Positions 1 to 11,428 of a stretch of 60,656 nt of DNA are shown piece after piece. The notes below the pieces were generated by a model. It was given only the letters and a program-made list of their open reading frames with translations. It ran no database searches and was not told where the DNA came from. Position 1 is the stretch's first letter. The number at the start of each line of letters is the position of its first letter. The translations under genes and the position numbers were made by a program. This stretch comes from Phoronis australis (lineage: Eukaryota; Phoronida; Phoronidae), in NCBI GenBank assembly GCA_002633005.1, contig NMRA01000747.1, forward strand, positions 64,001 through 124,656, written 5' to 3'.

Positions 1-2181
1 ACTGCAGTAAAATCTCACTTTCTCATTTTTTTTTCATTCAAGATAAGTTATAACACCACATTGAATTATTTACCAGTTTTCAAATTCTTTTGTCTAGATA
101 AAAATTTTGGGCATTCACAACAGTGTTATAACCCCTTGCCAATTAAAAAAGATTTTACTGCACTTAAGAGTCAGTGTAGCAGACGAATGGAACTTCAAAT
201 TCTCATTTTTGTAAAGCATGAAGTGCACAAAATAAGTTGTTATGTACTGTATCTACGATCAAACATATTAGAGAACTTAATCACAACTTCATTAGAAGCT
301 TTTGAAAAATAAAAAGTTGTGTTTTTAGGAAATTTGTGAGATTTCACTGTATTAACAAAAGCATGTTTCATGACACTGGTAGTACAGACTAAAACATTCT
401 TTTCTGTTCTCCTTACTCTCTAATTTTCAAAAATGTTTTTTTCTTTTGTTTTAATTGGTTGGGGTAGTGTCAAAACATTCTTCTTGTCCGGTCTTGTTTG
501 CTTTCTATACAAACTCTTGGAACTTGTTCCCTCGGTCTGACATTAATCTTCATTCCATGTGCCTTTCTGTGGCCAGATGGTGATTCAAGTCATGCATCGG
601 TTTTAGAGAATTTTTACTAATTATTACTAAGAATATTGTCATATGCTGCCCAGAATGGCTAAAACCTCTACGTAGTTTCCGTACCCTGGTGACACTGTCC
701 GACACAGCATTCGCTACATAGAGTACACGTCAAAAGAATCGGACAAAATCCCCTATTCTTAACGGGTTTTGACTTCATTCACATAGTCTGACTCTGACTT
801 CTTACTGTCACCTGTCATGGCAGGGAACTCCTCTCTAGTGTGGTCATTCTTCTTGATGGGGAATTCTGTGCATGGCTGTGGTGCATAATTTCAGATCATT
901 TTGCTGGTTGTTTTAGACGTATACTATAACACATCCACATGTAACGTTGCCATCATTGCATCAAGCCTAGTCATAGTGATTAGTTAACAGCCAAAGCGTT
1001 TTAGCCGCCTGTGAATACCTGAAGCTTTTAGAATATTAGCTTTTAATGGCTGGTGCTGAGCGAAGCCTTGTAGTGCGGGTTTCTTGAACACCTCGTTGTT
1101 GTCGCCTTCGTCACGCTTGTTGTGAAATGCTGAAAGCTATTAGTCTTTAGTGTGCATTGTGTCGCAGCATCGATGTCCTAGACGTCTTGACATGCGAATG
1201 AAACTGATGAACTTGTGATTTGAAGAGTTTTATATTTCAACAGAAATTTCAGTTATTAGAAGGACTTCGGTACGTAAACGTAACGGAAATATGCTCTCAG
1301 CCATATCTTTGTCGTTTCTGTTATTAATGGCTGGATGAGTAAGATTTTTGATGAACTAAGTTTGTATTTCAATGAGACACGTAATGAAATTATTTACTTC
1401 TTGACATGTAGTGAACAGAGTGTACTGGTTTAATGTATGTAAACAATTTGTCTTGAATGAAGGGTTTGTGGCAGCACATTATATTCATAACTAGAAACTT
1501 TTAGTTTTATGATCCAATCTCAAAATTGAACTCCAACTTTGATATTATCTGTTCTCCTTAGTCGATGAACTCTAGACAAGTGTCTAAGTTTGATTTTGCA
1601 TTTGATCGCATATGATTTACATACTTAGATGAGTTCATTATTATGTCATATGTAAACCTACATCCATTCAAGATCCAAGTTTGAAGTCGAGACTAGCTCA
1701 GACTCAAACACATATCATTTACGTTGTGTGTCCATAATGTGCCCGAGCACAAATTCAAAACACTTGTCTTGTGTTGACTCTGACTCAGAATTTAATTTCC
1801 AGAGTTGAAGACGGGCATCTCTGTGGTATTTTGATTATGTGCTACAGGATGTTAACTGGATCAAGTGTTTTGTGTCTGTGCTCTTTTATATGGTTAAGTG
1901 TATTGGTTGTCCTATTCAGAGAAGCTCTGGGGTCCTCAGGGATTCATGACCACCAAACTTTAGTTGAGACTCGACTTTAAAGTTGACCAATCACAAGTCA
2001 TGCTTCTAGTACACTTTAATATTTCGTGCAATGCGATTGGTCAATTTTCAACTTTCGAATAAAGGATGACGTTCACAAGTAGCTTCACAAGAACTTACAG
2101 TTCGGTTCAGACTTGCCAGCAACTCTTCTTATTGTACAAATGTATTGGTTTAACATGACCCGTCACCTTTGACCCTTGCAG
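1..2181. other. No gene recognised; probably PTDSS2 intron
   Basis: I see no exon with clear homology here. The next feature is an internal PTDSS2 exon starting in phase 0, so this stretch is most likely part of an upstream PTDSS2 intron. The short open frames at 61-312 and 1771-1980 have no splice context or family resemblance and look like chance frames. Confidence 0.5.
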
Positions 2182-5100
2182 ACACTGATCCTGCGTGACT
2201 ATTGGCTGTGTACCGTGCTGAGTGTCATGTTTGAGTTCATGGAGTACACATTGGAACATCAGCTTCCCAACTTCAGCGAGTGTTGGTGGGACCATGTGAG
2301 TAGACCTCTGCATAAAAATGCAGGATCCTAGAAAAATGTCCAAATTTGGCTAACTTTGGAACATCTTATCTCAGAAATGACTGATCTGGTTTCAGGTACT
2401 GTGCTTCAGGCGCTGTTCTTCAAAACATCTTTACGAATTCTTTCACCTTGATCAACTTTTGCACAAGGGGTTATCAATAAAATACCACTTCTGTTTCTAT
2501 GATTTTCATGAAAATATATAAAAAATTGCTTAAAATGAAAATCAAACAATAATTTAAAAATTGCACCAAAATTTTTGAATTGTGATCTTGAACAAATGAA
2601 ACAACATTTGGTCTTGTTATTGATTCGTTTGTTTCCTATGAAATATACCTTTCTTTTTTCAAACTTTTAATGAAAAGACAAGGTCACGCATCCCAATCAA
2701 TGGCCCATTGGTACAAAGGTCAAAGTCAAATTCTACGAACTTTCTACATTGATTTCAGAAAATGCATAATTTGACTTAGTTAAATTTTGTTGTTACTTAG
2801 ACACTTTACTGAATTTTCAGATCGGAGTTATCAATAAGATCCTACACAACCTTGAAGGAGCATTAAATCTGCCTTCCATCACAAAAAGAACTTCATTTGG
2901 ATCACTCATAGTTATGAAATTGGTCTCAAATTATTCTTTAGTCAAATTGGAGGCCATTCGTGCTCTCCGAAAGAACTGACAGTGTGCTATTGCGCAAGAT
3001 CTGGCTCTGAGAGTTGGCTTGTCATAGTGCGTCATTTTATGTGGCAAGCATAGTCTCGATCAAAACCAACCTGTTAGATATTTGCAAACCCAGAAATCAT
3101 GTCTCATCTGAATAAGTGACAAGTTGGGACCTGTTTTAATGCGACGAGCCACCTAAATGAAAAGTTTGCTTCATGGACGGAATGCAGGTTTAAAGTTTCA
3201 TTTCTTTACTGTTTGAGTACATTGATACACAAATATGCCCACTCTTCTTAACTATATTTCGAATTAATGCTTGAGCCAACTGTATTGTACTTACAGACTG
3301 AGTTACTGTTTTGGATCTAGAAAAGAGGACATTTTGAATTTCCTTGTAATTTTGCATATTCTTCATCATTGGAATTCTCTTTAAATTTTCTCTGCATAGA
3401 AATTGAGCATAACGGTAGCTGATATAGTGTGTCCACAGTTTCTCAAACTACATTTGTGCAGGACTGTGCCATAAGTGCTCAATAACTGTCACTTGTGAGG
3501 TACATGAAGTACTAGCAACAAGATGCAGAGTGGGTGCTTACGTACAATACCAACACCCATAATGCAACACTCAGAGCCTGCCCAATCTATTTCAGTGATG
3601 CCATTTTGCTAATATTTCACTTCTCAGTAACTGCTACTTCATCACTAGAATGACTGGCAGGTGTCAATTGCAGTTATTTATATTATGCTGGATATGAAAT
3701 TTTGTTTTTAAGGGAACTTCAATCTCCTCTTGTCTTGGTTTGTACTGTAGAAGTGTTATAAAATGTCAGTTTCCATCATTTGCATCAAGATGGTCTGCTA
3801 CTAAAAATGGCAATTTTGGAAGTTATTTTTGATGCGCATCTTATTTCAGTGGATAATGGATGCCATCGTGTGCAACGGCCTGGGAATCTACCTGGGAATG
3901 TTGACGTTGAGATACCTATCAATGAAGCCCTATCACTGGAGAGGTATATGGAACTGCCCGTCTTACACGTACGTATTACCACGCCTACACTACAAGTTAC
4001 CTTAGAAAAACTTGACCTTGTGCATATGGCCATTGTTCAGCCGAGTGTACACACTACACCCTACACCTTGCGACAAACATGACACAAAAAGGATTTGACA
4101 CTCGAATATATCTTACAGAGTAATCATTCAGGTAGTAATTCCCCCGTGTCTTTAGGTGTGCGTCCCCACTATGACTTGAGCTGGGCAAGTTACTCTAGAA
4201 CAAGTTACCTTACCTTGATAAGGTGAGGTAAGTTGTCACACGTGTGTTGAGTTGGCCCAGCACAAGTAGTGTACACCCTATTACTGTATCTAGTGACAAC
4301 TCGTTGCAGGAGTAATATATTCTGGAGTACCTCATAGTGTAGATAGCGCTTATGCATTGGATTTCCGAATTCTAATTATATGAAAGTATCCTGGAATTCT
4401 AAATGTAATTTTCCAAGTTCGAAATGTTGTAACTAAAGAACTAATGATGGATATGTGTAATAAACCATAAGTGTAACTCTGGCCTTTTTATTATAGAACT
4501 AACTGGACCCAGCTTTAAAATTGTTTAGCTCCATTCAGGGATTCGCCTGAGATTTGAAAAGTGGGGGTCCTAATTTGCGAGATTGACTCGCCACGTGTGG
4601 GAATTCCATACGAGGTCACGCGGACATCACAGGACAGAGAGGTAGTCCCCAAAAAGACATGGCTGTCAGCATTTGCCGATTGTCTGAAAAGTCATTGAAC
4701 TAAAAACAGTGAATTGTAGATTTCATTAAAATTTATGAATCAGAAATGTTAAAATTCTTTGTTTATCTGTCATTTTCATGGAGGTTGTCTTAAAACAGAT
4801 TGTCTTTTTTGTCTTGGCCGTGCTGTTCAATCCATCATTTATTAAAACTAGTCGTCATTAGGCGGCCATGATGGCCGCTAGATGAGTCCCTAGCTCCGTT
4901 TCAATTTCTTGGAGTACAAGAAAACGTTCCTGAACGACTCGTCATGTACGTTAGAAAAAAGGAGTAAACCTGGTGCTGATTTAGTCAATGAAGATCCAAG
5001 AAATGAAACATATAATTCTCATTTCTTTAGTTTATTTCTTAAGTCGTTAAATCTAGAACTCGTCAAAATTGAATCAGAGGTGACACCCCCAAAAACTTAA

Positions 5101-5745
5101 TGTGCAACATTTTTAGCTTAGTTGTGCCATGCGACTGAAAAACGCATCCTGAGATTGACTCGCCATGTGTGGGAATTCCATTTGAGGTCACGCGGACATC
5201 ACAGGAAAGAGGTAGTCCCCAAAAAGACATGGCTGTCAGCATTTGCCGATTGTCTGAAAAGTCATTGAACTAAAAACAGTGAATTGTAGATTTCATTAAA
5301 ATTTATGAATTAAAAAATGTTAAAATTCTTTGTTTATCTGTCATTTTCATGGAGGTTGTCTTAAAACAGATTGTCAATCTCAATCTAGTTCTGAGCTAAT
5401 TATAGCAAACAGCAAAGAAAATAGTGTCAGAGGTAAAACGGCATGATCAGTAATTTTAAGCCTTTTTTCAGTGAAAAGTTGAAACGTGTAGCCGCACAGT
5501 TCACTCCCTATACTTGGACTGACTTTGACTGGCGACCGACGGAAAGTCTTAAGCGTTGGCTGGGCATGCTGGGTGTTATCACCATGGTTTGTAATGATCT
5601 TGATATTTCATCCAATGAGGCGCAGTGTTACATCAGAGTCTTACAATGTCTTGTCCATCTTTTTGTAGTTCTCAAACATTTGATGTATTTATCAACTGCA
5701 TTTGAAAAAAATGAAGTTAACATTTGGTTATTATTATTATTATTG

Positions 5746-5810
<65 letters not shown>

Positions 5811-7749
5811 GGGAGGATAAGGACAACAAGCTAATAGTAGATACTTTATGTAAAGTTTCCTAATCACATGCTGTTCATTGGTTTGTTCTATCTCTTTCAT
5901 CATATATTAGTGTAGTTTGTAGCTGACCTTCATTGACTCGAACCTCGTCAAAGGCACGACTTTCCTATTAGCTTGACAGCTTAATATATTCTTGCTGTAC
6001 TCTCTATGCAATCTCATATGTTCCACTGTGCTGTTGTGAAGTGCATCACCAATCTTTGCAACCGCACGCCGTCGTCTGCCTCTGTATCTATCGAACCGCC
6101 CAGAGGATCATTATGAAAATTGGCAAATGTGACCCTTCTGACAAGAGAACGATTGACATTGATTTTCGTATGCCTCTGGATGGATTTCCATAAAATTTAG
6201 TAAACAGTTTTCAATTAAAAAGATGACAACACTTTCTCATTTTCAAGTGAGTTCGATGTATTATACACCATCTAGTGGTCATTTTTATGATCTAATAAAC
6301 ACCACTTGTAGCATAGCATGTGCGATGCAGTCGCATTTCAATGCTTTGCATTGCTCTTATTTCTTATTTTGTATTGTTTCAGTTCCTGTTAGCTGAATTA
6401 AATACCTTCTACCTGAAGTTTACGTTGTGGATTCCTCCACCCCACTTCCTCTGCCTCGGTCGCCTCGTTCTATTCATGTTTTGGGGGGCCGTGGCTATGA
6501 GGGAAGTGTTCCAATACATGGACGATCCGTAAGTTAGAGAACAATATATTATCATCTTATGAAATCATTAGGTTTGTTTTTTCTGCATTGTCAAATGATT
6601 TCAAGAATCTTTGTTTTAGGGTTTATTATTAACAAATTTGTCAATTACTTTTGAAATTTCTAGACCTGTGGAAGCAGCGTTGTTTGGTTGTTTTTTTTTG
6701 GTAATTATGTGTGCATGCATTTATCTAGTTGACATGAAAGGTACACACAACATGCATCTCATGAAAAGCTCAAAGTCTATTATTTTGGGGGCAAAATTGG
6801 ATTTAAGATGTCACTTGGACAGCCATTTTTCAAATAACCATTTGCGAACTCTAGGTACACTGTCCCCTGCGGGTATCTTCTTAGATCATAGATCTTGTCA
6901 ATGTCTATCTTGAAGGTGTGATCCATTTCTTGTTGCAACTCATTGTTCTTGAGACATTCATGATAATGTAATTTATTGACTGCTCTTTTATTGAGTGGTT
7001 CCTCCATGTAATTTTGTAGGTTTGTCATTTAATGCAACACTATGTTTCTTGATCACTTGTCTTCATCAGTTATCGTCATCATCATCATCAAACTCATAAT
7101 CATCCTTATCGCCATCATCGTTCTTCATTTTGATAAAATTTTACTGTGCAAGACGGAGTTTCTTCTCAGTTTTGTCACCATCAATCGTAATCATCATCAT
7201 GATGTAACATAATCATCATTATTCATTTAATTTCCCCAAAAATCTCATTATCGTCGTTATTGTTATCGTTATTGTAACAACTTTAATACAGTACTTTACT
7301 ATTAGATTTTGCCATAACATAGGTGTTCACTTTGTTTAATTGTCACCGTTATCGTCTGTTGTAGCAACTGTAAGAAGTTTGGTCGTCAATGCTGGGTCAT
7401 CTCCGCTATTATTATTACTGAGTTGCTCATCATCGTGCGTTTTGACTTCGAGACAGTCACCAAGCCCATCCCTCCGCGTGTTCTTTACTGTTGGATTGTG
7501 GGATTCGTGATTCTCACCAGCTGGACCCTGTGGAACTTTTACCTGAAGCGCCACCCTGCCTGGTTTGTGTTCATCGAGAACACTGCTAGTTCCGTCGCCA
7601 GCGCCCTCTCCGGGCTTGTCACCTTGAAAGGGCACGGGTATTCGGAGGACAGCTCGTCGGATGCAGACCGTGTTGTGAACGGAGGAGCATCGGAAAAAGT
7701 GTATCAGACAAGGAGTAAACTACGTAGGAAAAGGGTTGTGGTCTCGTAA
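2182..7749 (+). CDS. PTDSS2: Phosphatidylserine synthase 2, C-terminal 292 residues in five exons (5' end outside window)
   Basis: This encodes a multi-pass ER membrane enzyme of the PSS family, which exchanges the head group of phosphatidylethanolamine for serine (PTDSS2 activity). Exons read by eye are 2182-2295, 3850-3968, 5472-5586, 6383-6528 and 7365-7749; phases join without a break and the stop is TAA at 7747-7749. Diagnostic stretches are [14 protein letters not shown] (exon 1), [11 protein letters not shown] (exon 2), QFTPYTW (exon 3), [13 protein letters not shown] (exon 4) and [11 protein letters not shown] (exon 5). These resemble vertebrate PTDSS2 more than PTDSS1, in particular the [14 protein letters not shown] and [13 protein letters not shown] segments. 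Several hydrophobic membrane segments are visible, and the tail is basic (SKLRRKR near the end). Donors are GT and acceptors AG throughout. The N-terminal half, with the first membrane segments, must lie upstream of base 1. The introns hold a 226-bp direct repeat and a long ATT microsatellite. The family call is firm; the paralogue call is good. Confidence 0.93.
2325..2990. repeat. Old interspersed repeat, copy 1 (related to 17080-17620)
   Basis: The stretch starting near 2328 (ATCCTAGAAAAATGTCC) and running through TTTGGAACATC, AAGGGGTTATCAATAAAATA and CAGAAAATG segments reappears in the same order and orientation near 17080-17620 with many substitutions and small indels. It overlaps the first PTDSS2 donor region and the intron after it. 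It has no obvious coding capacity or terminal repeats. Boundaries are approximate because the two copies are strongly diverged. Confidence 0.55.
4579..5375. repeat. Pair of about 226-bp direct repeats in a PTDSS2 intron
   Basis: Bases 4579-4804 and 5151-5375 are nearly identical; visible differences are a few substitutions and small indels. Both start at GAGATTGACTCGCCA and end at TTAAAACAGATTGTC. They are 346 bases apart in the intron between PTDSS2 exons at 3968 and 5472. I see no terminal inverted repeats on the unit, so this could be a local segmental duplication or two ends of a decayed element with long direct repeats (solo-LTR-like). Confidence 0.85.
5729..5811. repeat. (TTA)n microsatellite, about 27 copies
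   Basis: A nearly perfect TTA/ATT trinucleotide tract with one TTG/TCA interruption near 5745-5750 sits just downstream of a PTDSS2 exon. It makes spurious poly-Leu (+) and poly-Asn (-) open frames, which are not genes. Confidence 0.97.
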
Positions 7750-8026
7750 TAGTTGGCGTTACTTATATTGGCAAGGACGGATTTTGGACGCTGTTTTATT
7801 TTCAAGAAATTGTTTGAATGCTGCGTCACATTCAGGAGATAAAGTTGTGCTAATCAGGATTGATTCGTAACTGTTTGTTGAATTTCATATAAAAATTGAT
7901 TCCCAAGGACAAAGTTTGTCTTGTAAACTTATATCAAACTTAAAACAAATCAAAAGTGGACTTCTGTTTCATTTGATATTATAGTATGCAGTTATGGTAC
8001 CGGTATATGTGTTCTCTTTGTATAAG

Positions 8027-8106
8027 NNNNNNNNNNNNNNNNNNNNNNNNNNNNNNNNNNNNNNNNNNNNNNNNNNNNNNNNNNNNNNNNNNNNNNNNNN
8101 NNNNNN
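8027..8106. other. Assembly gap of 80 N
   Basis: Eighty undetermined bases lie directly next to a 28-bp tandem repeat, the likely reason the assembly failed here. Confidence 0.99.
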
Positions 8107-8210
8107 CTGGTCAAGGGCACAAGTGTATGGTACACTGGTCAAGGGCATGAGTGTATGGTTCACTGGTCAAGGGCACGAGTGTCTGGTACACTGGTCAAGG
8201 GCACGAGTGG
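8107..8210. repeat. 28-bp minisatellite running into the gap
   Basis: About 3.7 copies of a 28-bp unit beginning CTGGTCAAGGGCAC follow the N gap; unit starts are at 8107, 8135, 8163 and 8191. Units differ at a few positions. More copies probably sit inside the gap. The last unit merges into the SINE-like segment that follows. Confidence 0.9.
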
Positions 8211-8275
8211 GGATTGAGCCAGGGACTTTTAGATTATCAGTCCAGTGCTCTTACCACATCACCCATGGCCTGAAT
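8196..8275 (-). mobile_element. tRNA-derived SINE head fragment
   Basis: Read on the minus strand, the segment has a pol III A-box-like stretch (TGGTAAGAGCAC, bases 8245-8260) and, about 30 bases on, a B-box-like stretch (GGCTCAATCCCC, bases 8209-8220). This is the layout of a tRNA-derived SINE head. The minisatellite unit appears to be an expansion of sequence immediately following this head. Confidence 0.5.
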
Positions 8276-11200
8276 GCGCAATCGAATGACTGCTTACCAT
8301 AACATCGCACCAAAGTTCCTAAATTCTGTTTGGTTGGTAATCTTACACTCAGGTGGATTCTAGTCTTTATGGGAATTTAATAACATGATTTAGTCGCAGC
8401 AGACGGGTGTAAAACTAGGGAAATGTGTATCAAATACCTCCTAAATAATGAATACTCCCCAATTTTAATTTTTAGTTACTCTCATGACAACCCAGTATGT
8501 AAAGTCAGACTTCTTTTTATAGTTCACTTTATGTACTTAGGAAGTCTTTGTTGTAAGAATGTTGTTTTTGTGCATAATTCTGTAATTTGGGGGATTTCAT
8601 CCACAGCACTGATGTTATTTTTCAAATGCATTGTGGGATAGTTGTTGGCTTGTATACATTGGGTGACATCTCTGAAAACATGGAGAGGTGTTACGTGATT
8701 TATTATTGGAATTTTAAGTGGTGACATTTAACTTAAGCATGATTGGAGGGACGAGTGCCTTGCAAGTGTTTCGTAAGATTTTCTAAAACACTTTATTCAT
8801 TCAATGTATTTTGAGGATCAGTTTCAAAATTTTTAGGACCCAAGAGCTGCCCCACAAGGCATTGTACAGCCTCAGACGAAATCCTCCCAAATTGTCTTTA
8901 TATATCTTCTTACTCGAGGTCATGTGGTGTTGATTGTTGTTGTGGCAATTTGATTGTATAGACATGAGATGCAACATCTCTAAGCTCAATAAGAATACTG
9001 TCAGGTTGTCAATCTTTTCTTTGTGAGCCAGTTTAGTGTTTAAGTTGATTAGTTTTTTTTTCATTGACACATCATAGTACTATGTGTACCATGCGTTTTT
9101 TGTTAGATTCCTCCCAGGCATGCCAAGAAATCCCGTTTTCGGGGTGGAGTTCAGTAGTTGCCTCATGGCAAAAAAAATCTTGTCGAAATCACCTGCTCTT
9201 TTTGTGAAGTCTTGCTTTTCTAGCCTGGTTATTGAACTCTACCCTGTCAATTGTGGGGAAAAACAATTACCCACAATCCTTTGGTTTCCCTCAATCTGTT
9301 GGAAGGTCCAGTATCAGCAGGGGGATAGTTTTGACTGAGAGAGCATAATAACAATTTATTGAAACCAGGACTTGTGAACACTCCACTTTTTGATTGATTA
9401 GTGGATTGGTTCATCCATTTACCACAAATTAAAGCAAATACTAAACAATAAATATAATTATACAACCCTGTAAAAAGACAATGATAAAAACTAAAAGTTA
9501 GGAAGACAAATAAGAGCAAGTCACATGAATTTAAAAGTTCAGTCGATGTGATGATGACCCCAAAAAGTAGTTGCCTATTTCCGTTGTAGTCCCAAACCAG
9601 ACTTGGAGAGGTCACACTCTTGCTGCACTTTCATGTGATGTGATTGGCTGGTTTATGGAGTTGAAGCTCATTTTAACCTTAGTTCAGTGTAGTCTAATTG
9701 TGTACAGTCCAATTGAAACGGAGGCTTGTGGGGTCGAACGCTGTGAGCGTGCGAACATTATATCGATTAGCCATTAGGAAAAACCTGGTCATGATTTTGC
9801 AAAGGTGGACTGTCCGGGACGGCGTCCGGTAGACGCAAAAAATCCCAGAACGCAAGATCTTGCAAGTCTTCGTAAAGCATGTGGTCAAACTACCTTCTTT
9901 TCTCAGTGACTTGCGTCTAGGGGACGCTGCCCTGATACAAGTGTAAGTATTTTAGCAACTGGATTATTGCCAACCATGACAAATGCTGCTTATATAGTTC
10001 TCTTATGTAATTAAAGTAATGAAATGAGGTTTTGGAATCTTTTTGCTGTCATGTGCCTGAGCTTTCAGTTGTATAGTTGTCTGGGCTACAATAAATGTTT
10101 TAAGGAAATGTGCTGTGTTTGATTGAAAATACAAAACACGTTATTTAGATGGATAGTAAAATATGACACATTGTTTTCTCTCGCCGAAGGGACGCTGGTA
10201 GAAGGTATATTTGTTCACAATCTAGTTCGACAAGTTCGCAACGTCGTTTTGGTTCGCCATCACCCTTTTTTGTGTAGGTCAAAAAGGTTAAAGAAATGAA
10301 TTCAAAAGGCGATACAGTATTTTGTTCCCTTACACTGGCTACAAACTCACTTCGTTATCACTGAATTAGACTACGTACCGTTCTGAAAATGGCCACGCAT
10401 TGTTGGTTAGTACAGTAGAGATCCTATCTTGGCTTAGTTAAGGAATTGACAATTTGTCTGTCATTGCTGTTGAGACCAGGCTCTCTATCAGCGCAATGTT
10501 TGGTCATTTAATGTGCCCACCAGTGTTCGAAATACACGATGACCTGGGGCCAGTGGGTTTGCGGCCAGGCCAGTAACCGTTGTATCTGGCTAGGCCCTGT
10601 GAGGATGTGGTCTCGTATTCAAATAATTCAAAGTAGGTATATTGACTAATTTTGCCTCTCACCTCTTGAACGCCAGCGAGTTTACTTTTGAACCTTGTGA
10701 GCAATAAGTTCTCACTTGGAGTTAATAACAAAATAAATGAGGTTCTCAAGCACATGCTCATTCAGGGTAAATGGAAAAGTTTGAGAAAGACGTAGGGTGC
10801 TGAATTATGACCAGCAACTTGGCAGCCGGCCGGGCCAGAGTAACTTTTCAGACTAACTGACCCGGCAGGCCAGCGCATTTATTTGCTGAACTTTAAAGTG
10901 ACACTGGTGCCCAACCAGGGTCTACCGTGAATGAGATTACGGAAAATACATGATATCAATTTTCAAGCTCATAATCATAATCACATCTCATTTTAGTGCG
11001 AAAGAATCTCAAATCAGTTTTATATCGCGATGTAAACATCTAAATTTACAATGACTGAACGCGGGTTTTGGTCCGAAACGAAATTCAATACAGTTATGAA
11101 TAGAATATGAAACAATTGTTACCACTTAGCCCGGCCTTAGGCGCATGTGTGGGACCTCGCCTAATTCCGGAACTTAGGACCATGCGCCTATATATATGCG

Positions 11201-11428
11201 GGACATTAGAGTGAAACCTAAGTTGATTACGATTAACATTTTTCGATGAGGAGATGAACAAAGTGTTATTTTATACGTAAATCGTTCTTGTAAATAAAGC
11301 TTGTAGTGAGTTTCAAAATTGTATGTTTTTAGAACTCTGTTTCTGTATTCGACCAGAGTGTCACTAACGCCACGTGTGAAATAAAATACACTTAATGTAT
11401 TTTTTAAAATCGTTCAAGTTGCGACTCA

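Larger units (their letters stand above)
7750..11428. other. PTDSS2 3' flank and intergenic DNA, no further gene seen
   Basis: The PTDSS2 3' UTR begins here. AATAAA hexamers occur at 9447-9452 and 10090-10095, the latter followed by a GT-rich stretch, so a long 3' UTR is possible but not shown. The region also holds the N gap and the SINE/minisatellite annotated separately. Other open frames here are short and unsupported. Confidence 0.4.

Noticed and set aside
5443-5820. 125-codon frame ending in poly-Leu
   Set aside because: Its middle is the PTDSS2 exon 5472-5586; the rest is readthrough across the donor into the TTA microsatellite.
5628-5903. Minus-strand poly-Asn frame
   Set aside because: Produced by the ATT microsatellite on the opposite strand.
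7994-8302. Frame spanning the first gap
   Set aside because: It contains the run of N and the 28-bp minisatellite, and overlaps the SINE fragment.
10520-10870. GGCCAG-rich direct motif (GGCCAGGCCAGTAAC and GGCCGGGCCAGAGTAAC)
   Set aside because: Two short similar phrases with no extended alignment or inverted structure; not enough to call an element.
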